DNA of 64,000 nt from Streptomyces glomeratus (GTDB taxonomy: Bacteria > Actinomycetota > Actinomycetes > Streptomycetales > Streptomycetaceae), in assembly GCF_021462825.1 (NCBI RefSeq), contig NZ_JAKEEB010000020.1:60892-124891 (forward strand), read 5' to 3'. Both the position numbers and the translations under genes were made by a program. Positions 8,091 to 15,874 of the stretch are shown here, piece by piece (within the stretch, counting starts at the first letter, position 1; the number at the start of each line of letters is the position of its first letter). Below the pieces are notes generated by a model. The model made no database searches. It was not told the DNA's origin and worked only from the letters and a program-made list of their open reading frames with translations.

Positions 8091-8612
8091 TCACGCCTCC
8101 TCGGCCAGCAGCCGGTCCACGATCTCCTCGATGCGCCGGCGCAGCCCCTCCTGGCTCTTGCCGCCGTCGAGGCGCTCGCCGCCGACGACGTACGTCGGGG
8201 TGCCGGTGACGCCGATCGCCTTGCCCTCGGCCTGGTCGGCGTCGACGACGAGGATGTGCCGGCCGTCGATCAGCGCGGTGTCGAACTCCTCGGCGTCCAG
8301 ACCCAGTTCGCGTGCCACATCGACCAGGAACGCCTCGCCCTTGCGGTCCAGCTCCTCGACCCGGCCGAGCACCGCCTCGACGTAGGGCCACCCCTGCCCC
8401 TGTTCCAGCGCCTCCTCGGCGGCCTGCGCGGCGGCGAAGGCGTGCCGGTGCTTCTCCAGTGGGAAGTGCCGCAGCCGCAGCTCCAGCCGGTCGCCGTAGC
8501 GGTCGCGCAGCGCGTGGAGATCGTCGAGGGCGCTGCGGCAGTCGGGGCACTGGAGTTCGCACCAGACGTCGAGGACGGGCGCGGTGGCGGATACGGGGGA
8601 GGAGTCGCTCAT
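8091..8612 (-). CDS. DsbA-family thioredoxin-fold protein
   Basis: The 173-residue protein has a CPDC redox motif at residues 22-25 (WCELQCPDC) and the cis-proline loop TGTPTYVV near the C-terminus, with an intervening helical domain, as in DsbA/FrnE-like disulfide oxidoreductases. No signal peptide or membrane helix is seen, so it is probably cytoplasmic. ATG 8612 was preferred over GTG 8618 because GGGAG lies nine bases before it. It is convergent with the GNAT gene, with only 19 bases between stops. Physiological partner unknown. Confidence 0.88.
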   Translation of the reverse strand: MSDSSPVSATAPVLDVWCELQCPDCRSALDDLHALRDRYGDRLELRLRHFPLEKHRHAFAAAQAAEEALEQGQGWPYVEAVLGRVEELDRKGEAFLVDVARELGLDAEEFDTALIDGRHILVVDADQAEGKAIGVTGTPTYVVGGERLDGGKSQEGLRRRIEEIVDRLLAEEA

Positions 8613-8859
8613 GGTCACCAGTCTCCCAGCCTCGGGGACGACGGCCCAAACGTGTCCTTGCGCAGGCCTCCGCGGCCAGGGGTGGAGAAAGGACCGGGGC
8701 CGGTGCGGTCAGGGGTGGAGGTGTGTGCGGACCTTGAGGAGGAGCCGACCCGGAGATGTCCCTGAAGTCCGGTCGGACCGTGGCACCGGGGGTGTGGGGC
8801 GGTGCAGGATGGAAGGGACGGACCGACCCCGCCCGAGCGAGCTGTGCCTGGAGGACCGG

Positions 8860-9309
8860 ATGATCGCCGAGACAGTCTGTTCCGCCGTCTCCGCGGCCGG
8901 CCTGGGTGTCGCTGCGGTCACGGCCTACCGCAAGCGTTTCCTCGCGGCCGCCCGCCTCGCCGCGTATGCGCTCGTGCCCGTCGGGCTGGTCATGACCGGC
9001 GTCGTCGGCTGGCTGGCCCACACGGCCTTCAGCCCCATGGCCTGGGCGGGCTTCGCCGTCCTCGGCGTCGCCTGGCTCCTGTTCCTGACGACCCGCGCCG
9101 TGGAGCGCCGGGGCGGTGGACGCAAGGAACGCGGGACGGCCCGGTCCACGCGGCGCGAGGCGGTCGCTCCCTCGTCCTCCGAGCCGGCACTGGGCGCCGG
9201 GTCCCGCCCCGGCACCCGGCCCGCGGGCAGTCCCCGCACGACCCGGCCGGCCGACGCCGGGGACGACTTCAGCGACATCGAGGCCATCCTCAAGAAGCAC
9301 GGCATCTGA
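8860..9309 (+). CDS. two-helix membrane protein of unknown function
   Basis: The 149-residue product has a short N-terminal helix, two membrane helices at about residues 29-48 and 59-77, then a basic, Pro/Ser/Gly-rich cytoplasmic linker and an acidic amphipathic end, DDFSDIEAILKKHGI. The ATG is supported by GAGG six bases upstream. The pattern of hydrophobic anchor plus disordered linker plus short terminal helix suggests a membrane-tethered docking peptide, but that is inference. No named family was recognised. Confidence 0.7.
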   Translation: MIAETVCSAVSAAGLGVAAVTAYRKRFLAAARLAAYALVPVGLVMTGVVGWLAHTAFSPMAWAGFAVLGVAWLLFLTTRAVERRGGGRKERGTARSTRREAVAPSSSEPALGAGSRPGTRPAGSPRTTRPADAGDDFSDIEAILKKHGI

Positions 9310-9533
9310 AGCACGGCGTCTGCAGGGCGTCCGAAGCAGGGCCTATGACGGCATACGGCGAACGGCATATGCCGGACTGAAACGACACAGTGGCCGGTCG
9401 GCGCGCACGACGATCACGAGAGACCATTCCGAGATCAACTTCGGTCCCGGTGTCGTGGATATTGGCGAACTCCCGGACATCCCGGGCGTGTTGATCGCGG
9501 AGCGGCGGCGGGCTGCGTCATCATCGCCGCGAG

Positions 9534-9686
9534 ATGCTGGACAGAACCCAGAGCGGCACCGGTGTTCCTCCCGAGGAGCGCCGGGGTTGTCTCTTCGCGC
9601 TTTCCCAGCCACCGCTGATGATCTTCCTTGCGGTGATCGGCTGCCTGCTGCTCATGGCATCACTGCACGACCTGCTGATGCTCTGA
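9534..9686 (+). CDS. 50-residue membrane protein
   Basis: A short frame runs from ATG 9534 to TGA 9684-9686. Its product starts with a polar stretch (MLDRTQSGTG) and ends in a strongly hydrophobic helix (PPLMIFLAVIGCLLLMASL) with only a few residues after it. That architecture is unlikely by chance in this base composition, where chance frames give Arg/Pro/Gly-rich products. The ribosome site is weak. It could be a small tail-anchored protein; function unknown. Confidence 0.5.
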   Translation: MLDRTQSGTGVPPEERRGCLFALSQPPLMIFLAVIGCLLLMASLHDLLML

Positions 9687-9894
9687 GCCGTATACGGAGC
9701 CCCTGGCGCCACCCGCCGAGGGCTCCGTCGGCCCCGCCGCCGGACGCGTCCAAAGGTCTCTGTCGAGCCCGGCCCGCGGTCACGGAAAGTAGCGGATTCC
9801 GGGGTTACGTCCGTCTCCTCCGGGACGGCCACGGCGGCGCGGCGGCCTTTTCCAGCCGATGTGCTCCGGCCGCGAACGCGCGGCCCGAGGCCGC

Positions 9895-10452
9895 TCAGCC
9901 CGCCGCTTCCTTGCGGCGCGCACGGTAGGCGGCCACATGCAGACGGTTGCCGCAGGTGCGGCTGTCGCAGTAGCGGCGGGAGCGGTTGCGGGACAGATCG
10001 ACGAACGCGCGCCGGCAGTCGGGTGCCTCGCAGTGGCGCAGTCGCTCCTGTTCCCCGGCCACCACGAAGAACGCCAGCGCCATCCCGCAGTCCGCGGCGA
10101 TGTGGTCGGCGACGGAGGCGCCGGGTGCGAAGTAGTGCACATGCCAGTCGTAGCCGTCGTGATCCGTCAGCTGGGGCGTGGTGCCGGCGGCCGCCACCAG
10201 TTCGTTGATCAGTCCGGCCGCGGTCCGGGAGTCGGACGCGGAGAAGATCATGGCGAGCCGCCCTCGAATCCTGCGCACCGCCGCGAGATCGAACTCCGAC
10301 AGCACACCGACATCGCTCAGGGCGTGCTCCTTGGCGAAACGGCCGAGGGTCGCGACATCGGGAAGCCCGTCCGTCTCATCGCCCTCGGGTGTGGTGTTCA
10401 CCAGATCCACCACGAGGTCGAGCGCGCACCGGGTGTCATGGGTGATCAGCAC
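9895..10452 (-). CDS. ABATE/CGNR zinc-finger regulator
   Basis: The 185-residue protein has an N-terminal stress-sensing ABATE-type domain (LDLVVDLVNT) and a C-terminal CGNR zinc finger (RHCEAPDCRRAFVDLS, then YCDSRTCGNRLHVAAYRARR), with the four Cys ligands and the basic helix present. Such proteins are presumed DNA-binding transcription regulators. GTG 10452 was chosen over upstream frames because GGGAG lies just before it and the family begins near LITHD. No target operator is visible; it may act on itself or on nearby genes. Confidence 0.88.
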   Translation of the reverse strand: MLITHDTRCALDLVVDLVNTTPEGDETDGLPDVATLGRFAKEHALSDVGVLSEFDLAAVRRIRGRLAMIFSASDSRTAAGLINELVAAAGTTPQLTDHDGYDWHVHYFAPGASVADHIAADCGMALAFFVVAGEQERLRHCEAPDCRRAFVDLSRNRSRRYCDSRTCGNRLHVAAYRARRKEAAG

Positions 10453-10746
10453 GTGTCGCTCCCTGGCCTGGGGGTCGGGCGGACGCCCGCCGATGCTGGC
10501 CGAGCCTAGCGGCTCCCGGCCGCTGTGGGGCCGCCACGCACCGGGCCGTGGCATCGGTCGACTCCCGTGGCGTTCGAGGAGGCGCCCGTGGCACCTCGCG
10601 CGGTCACACGGTCACGGTGCGCGCATACGCCCGGGCGCCGTCTCCGCGAGGGCTCGCGGTGACGGCGCCTGGGTGTGCCGTATGCGGTTGTCCCGGCCCG
10701 AGCCGTCTCCCCGAGTGGACGGCGCCGGGCGGCTACGGGTCGTGCG

Positions 10747-11160
10747 CTAGCTCTCCGCCAGGATGTGGGAGAGCTCGGTGTCGAGGTCGAAATGGCGGTG
10801 TTCCGTGCCTGGCGGCACGGCCGCGTCCGTCCGCTTCAGGAACGACTCCAGTGCCCGCGCCGGGGCCTCGAGCAGGGCCTCGCCCTCCGGGGAGCTCAGG
10901 GCGATACACACGACGCCCTGACCGTGACTGCGGGACGGCCAGACGCGGACGTCGCCGGTTCCAGTGGGCCGGTGCAGGCCCTCCGCGAGGAGGTCGCGGG
11001 CGAACACCCACTCGACGGTCTCCTCGGCTCCGGTATGGAAGGTGGCGTGCACGGCGTAGGGATCGGCCGTGTCATACCGCAGTCCTGCGGGTACAGGCAG
11101 TGAGGACTCGCTCGACACAACGAGGCGCAGGTGCAGCTCGCAGCTGACCGTGGTGTTCAT
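10747..11160 (-). CDS. ssgB: SsgB, sporulation-specific cell division activator
   Basis: The 137-residue protein starts MNTTVSCELHLRLVV and matches what I know of the almost invariant Streptomyces SsgB, an SALP-family protein. In Streptomyces, SsgB with SsgA marks future septum sites in aerial hyphae and recruits FtsZ to form the ladder of Z-rings for sporulation septation. Length and ends are canonical. The longer upstream frame to 11226 is not used, because the conserved protein begins at ATG 11160. It is divergent from a PGPGW membrane protein gene with a 191-base gap that must hold its promoter; S. coelicolor ssgB is reported to depend on sigma-H, but I could not identify that site confidently. 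Confidence 0.97.
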   Translation of the reverse strand: MNTTVSCELHLRLVVSSESSLPVPAGLRYDTADPYAVHATFHTGAEETVEWVFARDLLAEGLHRPTGTGDVRVWPSRSHGQGVVCIALSSPEGEALLEAPARALESFLKRTDAAVPPGTEHRHFDLDTELSHILAES

Positions 11161-11351
11161 AAGCGCCAGGGCCTTTCGCTCAGTGTGCGCTCGGGGATTC
11201 GCACGTCGGCGAAATCGACATGCCACCTACGGTGCCGTTGTAAACCCCTCTGAGCGTTTTGCCTGTCTTTACGTAGCTCATCCGGCCGAGACATCGTTCG
11301 GGCGGTACGCCCATTCCGGTGACTGGTTTCTCTCGGGTAGGGTTGGGCCGC

Positions 11352-11786
11352 ATGAATACGGGGAGTGACGAGCGGGGCGAAGCCGTCGTGCCCGGGGGTG
11401 AACCGAAGTCCGCGCGGGCTCTCGGTTCTCGGGCCCCGGAATTCATCAGAGCGCGGCGGGCCCTGCATCTCAGCTGGCAGGTGGGCGCTTTCGTGGCCGG
11501 CCTCGCGGTCGTCGGGGCGGGCGTGATCATGCTTCCGCTGCCCGGACCGGGCTGGTTGGTGATCTTCGCGGGCATGGCGCTCTGGGCCACGGAGTTCGTC
11601 TGGGCCCAGCTGGTGCTCCGCTGGACGAAGCGGAAGGTCACCGAGGCGGCCCAGCGGGCGCTCGACCCCAGGGTCCGCCGCCGGAACATCGCCCTGACCT
11701 CGGTGGGCGTGGCGATCGCCGCGGTCCTGGCCGGGGCCTATGTGTGGAAGTTCGGCCTCGTGATGCCGTGGAAGATCGCGGAGTGA
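11352..11786 (+). CDS. PGPGW-motif membrane protein (TIGR02611 type)
   Basis: The 144-residue protein carries the family hallmark LPLPGPGWLVIFAGM between hydrophobic segments: helices at about residues 41-60 and 64-82, then a polar basic stretch and a last helix at about 112-131. It is an integral membrane protein of unknown function. TAGGGT at 11338-11343 ends eight bases before the ATG, consistent with a leaderless mRNA. Its conserved place beside ssgB suggests, but does not show, a link to cell-envelope or division biology. Confidence 0.87.
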   Translation: MNTGSDERGEAVVPGGEPKSARALGSRAPEFIRARRALHLSWQVGAFVAGLAVVGAGVIMLPLPGPGWLVIFAGMALWATEFVWAQLVLRWTKRKVTEAAQRALDPRVRRRNIALTSVGVAIAAVLAGAYVWKFGLVMPWKIAE

Positions 11787-11840
11787 TCCGTCCATGGTCG
11801 GAGGCAGCCCCTGACATGGGGTAATGTTCTTCCTGCGCCC

Positions 11841-11912
11841 GGGCGATTAGCTCAGCGGGAGAGCGCTTCGTTCACACCGAAGAGGTCACTGGTTCGATCC
11901 CAGTATCGCCCA
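11841..11912 (+). tRNA. tRNA-Val (CAC)
   Basis: Acceptor GGGCGAT/ATCGCCC, anticodon stem CTTCG/CGAAG with loop TTCACAC (CAC), T arm GGTTCGATCC, discriminator A. It reads valine GUG codons. The D arm is the same as in the GAC valine tRNAs at 4.7-4.9 kb. Confidence 0.97.
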
Positions 11913-11922
11913 CATCACCGAG

Positions 11923-11964
11923 GGTGGCGGGTACACGCGGACAACGCGGGTAACCGCCACCTTT
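11923..11964 (+). terminator. terminator hairpin after tRNA-Val
   Basis: GGTGGCGG (11923-11930) pairs with CCGCCACC (11954-11961), followed by TTT. The 23-base loop contains CGCG elements that could pair further. Confidence 0.6.
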
Positions 11965-12374
11965 CGTCGTATGTACGGGCTCGCTGCCCTTGCGGATCAC
12001 CTTGTGCCGTGCCGGAAAGCCCTTGCTTGAATCGGTTCACGCCCGATGGTGAAGGCGGCCGGCATCTCCTGGCGGCGCCGATGAGTACCCGAAGCGATCA
12101 ACCGGTCCGGCGGGCTTTTCGAAAAGAGGCACCCGGCGATCGTGAAGAAGGTGAAGTTCCCGCATTAGGGCGCCCTTTGGGAGAACTCTCGGATGCGGTC
12201 GGCCGGCGGAAACCCGCACTTATTCCGGAACTCTCCCGTGGCTGCCGGGAATTCCGGGCCGGATGCGTTCCGGGAGGGCGTCGACCGGGCCGCGTACGCG
12301 GCCGGCCGGGGAGCGCCGCCGCACGGGCGGCGGCGCTCGCACCGCAAGTGTGGTCCGCTGCACGTCACAGGACA

Positions 12375-12390
12375 TGAGTACGCGTACTCA
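12375..12390. promoter_or_regulatory. perfect 16-bp palindrome, possible operator
   Basis: TGAGTACGCGTACTCA is a perfect dyad ending 33 bases before the ATG of the SRPBCC gene. Its position and symmetry fit a homodimeric repressor site; the binding protein is unknown. Confidence 0.5.
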
Positions 12391-12423
12391 GACACCGGTG
12401 GCGTCCCGGGGCAGACTCAGCCC

Positions 12424-12870
12424 ATGGACCTGACCCACTACCGCTTTTGCAGCCTGTGGACGCTGCCCGCGCCGCCCGCCGCCGTTTTCGCGGTGCTCGA
12501 GCGCGCCGAGGAGTACCCGAGGTGGTGGCGCCAGGTCCGGGAGGTGATCCGGCTCGACGACACCACCGCCGTCGTCCGGGTCCGCTCGCTGCTGCCGTAC
12601 GACGTCACGTGCACCGCCCGGGAGGTGCGGCGCGACCCTGCGGCGGGGGTCCTGGAGGCCGTGCTGTCCGGCGACCTCGACGGCTGGGCCCGCTGGACGC
12701 TCACCGCGGCCGCGTCCGGCACCCTCGCCCGCTACGACCAGGAGGTCGAGGCGACCAAGCCGTTGCTCAGGCGATTCGCCGTGGTGGGGCGGCCGGTCTT
12801 CCGCGCGAACCACCGGCTGATGATGCGCGCGGGACGGCGGGGACTGCGCGCGCACCTCGAAGCGGTTTGA
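12424..12870 (+). CDS. SRPBCC-fold (polyketide cyclase/START-like) protein
   Basis: The 148-residue protein has the helix-grip pattern: an N-terminal strand (HYRFCSLWTLPAP), the helix AVFAVLERAEEYPRWW, alternating beta strands, and a long C-terminal helix (FRANHRLMMRAGRRGLRAHL). Such proteins bind hydrophobic ligands or act as cyclases; with no polyketide genes nearby a lipid or small-molecule carrier role is as likely. A perfect palindrome upstream suggests regulated expression. It is flanked by two tRNA-Val(CAC) genes, and its stop codon overlaps the -35 region of the second. Confidence 0.82.
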   Translation: MDLTHYRFCSLWTLPAPPAAVFAVLERAEEYPRWWRQVREVIRLDDTTAVVRVRSLLPYDVTCTAREVRRDPAAGVLEAVLSGDLDGWARWTLTAAASGTLARYDQEVEATKPLLRRFAVVGRPVFRANHRLMMRAGRRGLRAHLEAV

Positions 12871-12896
12871 AGGAACCCCGCCCGGACCTGTATTGT
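12867..12896 (+). promoter_or_regulatory. candidate promoter of second tRNA-Val(CAC)
   Basis: TTGAAG (12867-12872) and TATTGT (12891-12896) are 18 bases apart and lie 13 bases upstream of the tRNA. The -35 hexamer overlaps the end of the SRPBCC gene. Confidence 0.5.
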
Positions 12897-12909
12897 TCAC
12901 TGCGTTCCC

Positions 12910-12981
12910 GGGCGATTAGCTCAGTGGGAGAGCGCTTCGTTCACACCGAAGAGGCCACTGGTTCGAACCCAGTATCGCCCA
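12910..12981 (+). tRNA. tRNA-Val (CAC), second copy
   Basis: Same acceptor stem and anticodon loop TTCACAC as the gene at 11841, with a few differences (CAGTGGGA in the D loop, GGCCAC before the T arm, GGTTCGAACCC in the T arm). All stems remain paired. Confidence 0.97.
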
Positions 12982-12992
12982 CCCGGAGAAGG

Positions 12993-13022
12993 CCGGTCCG
13001 TCGCAGACGGACCGGTTCTTTC
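12993..13022 (+). terminator. terminator after tRNA-Val
   Basis: CCGGTCCGT (12993-13001) pairs with ACGGACCGG (13007-13015), followed by TTCTTT. It is a classic Rho-independent form and also lies next to the end of the convergent exonuclease gene. Confidence 0.8.
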
Positions 13023-13062
13023 GTATGCGGGGGAGGGAGTCCACCCCCCCCGTGTGCCCAGG

Positions 13063-13788
13063 TCAGGCGGCCGCGGGCAGCTCCGGCCGCAGCGGCCACG
13101 CCTGGTCCACCACCTCCTCCACACCGCTGCGCGCGAACCACGCCTGGAGGCCCCGCGCCTGCGCCGCGTGCCACCCCGTCTGCAAGGTGTGCAGCTCGAC
13201 CGGCGTCAGCCTCTCCAGGCGGGCCGCGTAACGGCGGCCCAGTGCCCGTACGACCTCCAGCGCGGCCAACGCGTCCGCCGCCGCGTCGTGCGCCCCCTCC
13301 AGGACGACCCCGTAGTGCGAGCACAGATCGGTGAGAGTGCGGCGGCCCTTGCGATAGCGGTCCAGGTGCTTGTCCAGGACCCGCGGGTCGAGCACGCACA
13401 GCGGCTGCGACGCGAACCAGCGGTCGAGCGTGGAGGCGCGGTGGCGGCGCAACTCCCGGTCCAGGAGCGTCAGATCGAACGGCGCGTTCATCACCACCAG
13501 CGGCCGTCCCAGCTGGGCCTGTTCGCCTAGCTCCCTGGCTATCTCCTCCATCACCGGCGACGGCCAGCGGCCGTTGTGCTGCAGATGTTCCTCCGTCAGC
13601 CCGTGCACCGCCGTCGCCTCCGCGGGCACCGGCACGCCCGGGTTCACCAGCCATCGGCTGACCCTCGGCCGGATGCCCGGTGCGTCCTGGACGACGACGG
13701 CGGCCGACACGATCCGGTCGGTCTCGACGTCCACGCCCGTTGTCTCCGTGTCGAACGCGGCCAGGGGGCCCTCGTACCAGCACGTCAT
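13063..13788 (-). CDS. DEDDh 3'-5' exonuclease (DnaQ-like)
   Basis: The 241-residue protein has an RNase T/DnaQ fold with Exo I AAFDTETTG (D13, E15), Exo II NAPFDLTLLD and Exo III HDAAADALAAL, so the metal-binding acidic residues and catalytic His are present. It would remove nucleotides from a DNA or RNA 3' end. A C-terminal tail ends WPLRPELPAAA. GAGGAG ten bases before ATG 13788 fixes the start. It is divergent from the DUF4365 pair with a 168-base gap. Proofreading, repair or RNA roles are all possible; it is one of several DnaQ-like paralogues usual in Streptomyces. Confidence 0.92.
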   Translation of the reverse strand: MTCWYEGPLAAFDTETTGVDVETDRIVSAAVVVQDAPGIRPRVSRWLVNPGVPVPAEATAVHGLTEEHLQHNGRWPSPVMEEIARELGEQAQLGRPLVVMNAPFDLTLLDRELRRHRASTLDRWFASQPLCVLDPRVLDKHLDRYRKGRRTLTDLCSHYGVVLEGAHDAAADALAALEVVRALGRRYAARLERLTPVELHTLQTGWHAAQARGLQAWFARSGVEEVVDQAWPLRPELPAAA

Positions 13789-13956
13789 ATGAACCCAACT
13801 CCTCGTTCACCTTCGGCAGCTGACGCACCGTCTTCTGCCCGTTTGGTGATACCCGGGCTGTTTGCGCCGTACGCCGGAAGGACACAACACCGGTACGGGT
13901 CTTTGCAGTTCAGGGGCTCGTCACGCGGACCGGTCCGACGGGGAGGGCTGTTGGTC

Positions 13957-14523
13957 ATGGCGATAGCGCAGCCCGAGCGGGGCGGGCTGCTGCCCGAACG
14001 CACGGGCCCCCTTCGCGGCACACTCGCCACCACCGCCTGCATGGAGACTCTGCAGGTGGGATATCTGCACGCGGTCGCCGCCGCGGCCGGCTGCTCGCTG
14101 TCCCAGCCCTTCCCGGACAACGGCATCGACTGGCACGTCAGCCACAGCGCCCCCGGCCACACCGTCGACGACGAGGTCACCATCAAGGTGCAGCTCAAGT
14201 GCACCTATCAGATCCCGCCGAACCCCCCGGGCCGCTTCTTCTCCTTCACGCTCGACAACGAGCACCTGGCGAAGCTCGCCCGAACCCCCGTCTCCGTGCA
14301 CAAGATCCTCGTCGTGATGATCGTGCCCCGGTCCCAGGAGCAGTGGCTGCGGGCCGGCCACGACCGCCTCGACCTGCGGCACTGCTGCTACTGGATCAAC
14401 CTCGCCGGACACGCGATCACAGGCCGGCACCGCACCACCGTGCGCATCCCCACCTCGCGCATCTTCGACGACCGCGCCCTGTGCGAGATCATGACCCGGG
14501 TCGGAACGGGAGGCAGACCGTGA
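13957..14523 (+). CDS. DUF4365 protein, restriction-nuclease-like fold
   Basis: The 188-residue protein resembles DUF4365. I read a PD-(D/E)xK-type active site: E30 in ACMETLQVGYL, D58 in PDNGIDWHV, and Q79-x-K81 in IKVQLKCT, the Q-x-K variant also seen in Mrr-like enzymes. The rest is alternating strands and helices (FSFTLDNEHLAKLA, ILVVMIVP). That predicts a metal-dependent nuclease or its inactive relative; activity is inference. GGGAGGG upstream supports ATG 13957. Its stop overlaps the GTG of the next gene by four bases, so the two proteins are made together and probably act together. A cytoplasmic location is expected. Confidence 0.75.
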   Translation: MAIAQPERGGLLPERTGPLRGTLATTACMETLQVGYLHAVAAAAGCSLSQPFPDNGIDWHVSHSAPGHTVDDEVTIKVQLKCTYQIPPNPPGRFFSFTLDNEHLAKLARTPVSVHKILVVMIVPRSQEQWLRAGHDRLDLRHCCYWINLAGHAITGRHRTTVRIPTSRIFDDRALCEIMTRVGTGGRP

Positions 14524-15746
14524 CCCACCGTCCCCTCGACGAGCCCACCCGTGCCGTCCGGCCGCACCCGGCGGAGCCGCTGTGGAACCAGCCGCCCGCA
14601 CCCGACCAGGTCGACCCCGCCGTACTCAGCGCCCTCCTGCACCGGCACGGCTGGCAGCGCCGCGGCGGAGCCCCCGGACGCTACGGCCGGTGGACCCCGC
14701 CGGGTCCGGGCGGCAGCGGTACGAGCCTGCTGGTACCGGAGAGCCGGGCCTTCCCCGACAGCGACGACCTGCTCGGCGAGGCCCTCCTCGCCCTCTCCCG
14801 CAGCGGCTCGCCCTCCGCCCGTGACGTCCTGGTCGGGCTGTCCATGCCCAGCGACGAGATCCACTGGTGGCGGGACGTGCCCACCGGGCCCCTGGGCGCC
14901 GCGCCCTGGACCGTGGAGGACGAGCTGCGCTCCGCCGCCCGCCGGATGCTGCTGGCCGGAGCGCTCGCCACCCGCGCGCGGGCGGGCTACTACGGCGCCC
15001 GGCACCGCAGGGCCGCCACCGAGTGCCTGGACAACGTGCTGGTCGGCGCCGCCCCCGGCGGCCGCCGGCTCACCGCATTCGTGCCCGTAGCCACCGGCCG
15101 GCCGCTCGCCGTACGTCTGCACCAGGCGCTGTACGCGGCCCGCGAGGCCGTCGACTACCAGCGCGCCACCGGGGGCATGGAGGCCTTCGACGCCGCCGTC
15201 GAGGCGGGAGTGAGCCATGAGCTGACCGAGGCCCTGGTCGCCCTCGTGCGCGGCTGTGAGGGCGCCCGCATCGCCGTCGAGTGGGCACCCGCCGCCGGTG
15301 TGCCCGAGGGCGGTGCCCCGCCCGCCGAGCCGGTCGAGTTCTCACCGGGCGACCTGCCCGTGCTGCGCGAGGCCGGGGCCCGCTATCTGCGCGAGGAGCC
15401 GTCCGTCCCGGTGCGGATCACCGGCGCCGTGGTCCGCCTGCGCCGGTCCGGACCGCGTGGCGAGGGCGCGGTGCGGCTACGGGTCATCGCCGGGGCCGAG
15501 GTGCCGCACGTACGGATGACCCTGGACGAGGAGGCGTACCGGACGGCGGGCCACGCCCATCTCGCCGGACTGCCGGTGCGGGTGCAGGGGCGGCTGGAGA
15601 GCCGCGGCGGCTTCCGGCGCCTGGTCGACGCCTGCGAGGTGGCACCGGTGCAGGTCGACGAGGCCGAGCGGGACCGGCTGATGAAGTCGCTGCAGGAGAA
15701 CGCGAAGGACGCGGACTTCTTCGACGAGCCGTGCGACGGGGCCTGA
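14520..15746 (+). CDS. unknown protein coupled to DUF4365
   Basis: The 408-residue product starts at GTG 14520 inside the stop of the DUF4365 gene (GTGA). No known family was recognised. The middle is helical (WTVEDELRSAARRMLLAGA) with conserved-looking WW and YYGARH segments; residues about 300-390 alternate strands (VPVRITGAVVRLRR, VRVQGRLESRGGFRRLV) in a manner resembling an OB or beta-barrel domain, which could bind nucleic acid. There is no signal peptide or membrane helix. Translational coupling implies complex formation or dose matching with the nuclease-like partner. Function unknown. Confidence 0.75.
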   Translation: MTHRPLDEPTRAVRPHPAEPLWNQPPAPDQVDPAVLSALLHRHGWQRRGGAPGRYGRWTPPGPGGSGTSLLVPESRAFPDSDDLLGEALLALSRSGSPSARDVLVGLSMPSDEIHWWRDVPTGPLGAAPWTVEDELRSAARRMLLAGALATRARAGYYGARHRRAATECLDNVLVGAAPGGRRLTAFVPVATGRPLAVRLHQALYAAREAVDYQRATGGMEAFDAAVEAGVSHELTEALVALVRGCEGARIAVEWAPAAGVPEGGAPPAEPVEFSPGDLPVLREAGARYLREEPSVPVRITGAVVRLRRSGPRGEGAVRLRVIAGAEVPHVRMTLDEEAYRTAGHAHLAGLPVRVQGRLESRGGFRRLVDACEVAPVQVDEAERDRLMKSLQENAKDADFFDEPCDGA

Positions 15747-15874
15747 GAGAGGTGCGACGGGGACCGGGCACCTGACGAGAACCGTTTCGCGGAGGACGGG
15801 TGCGGGTCGGTACGATCCCAGTCATGCGCGCGCTCCAGTATGGCGCCGCATCCACCAGCAGTCAGGAGAGACCG

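Larger units (their letters stand above)
11913..12423. other. intergenic region with terminator and palindrome, no recognised gene
   Basis: This 511-base stretch holds the hairpin after the tRNA and the 16-bp palindrome near its end, both listed separately. Open frames through it give products without recognisable features. Confidence 0.4.

Noticed and set aside
11161..11351. Sigma-H promoter for ssgB
   Set aside because: Dependence is reported for S. coelicolor, but no pair of elements matching the GTTT/GGGTA pattern with proper spacing could be placed with confidence here.
11841..12981. Two directly repeated tRNA-Val genes flanking about 1 kb, as attL/attR of an integrated element
   Set aside because: The interval holds only an SRPBCC gene, no integrase or excisionase, and both tRNAs are complete with diverged bodies, so ordinary duplication fits better.
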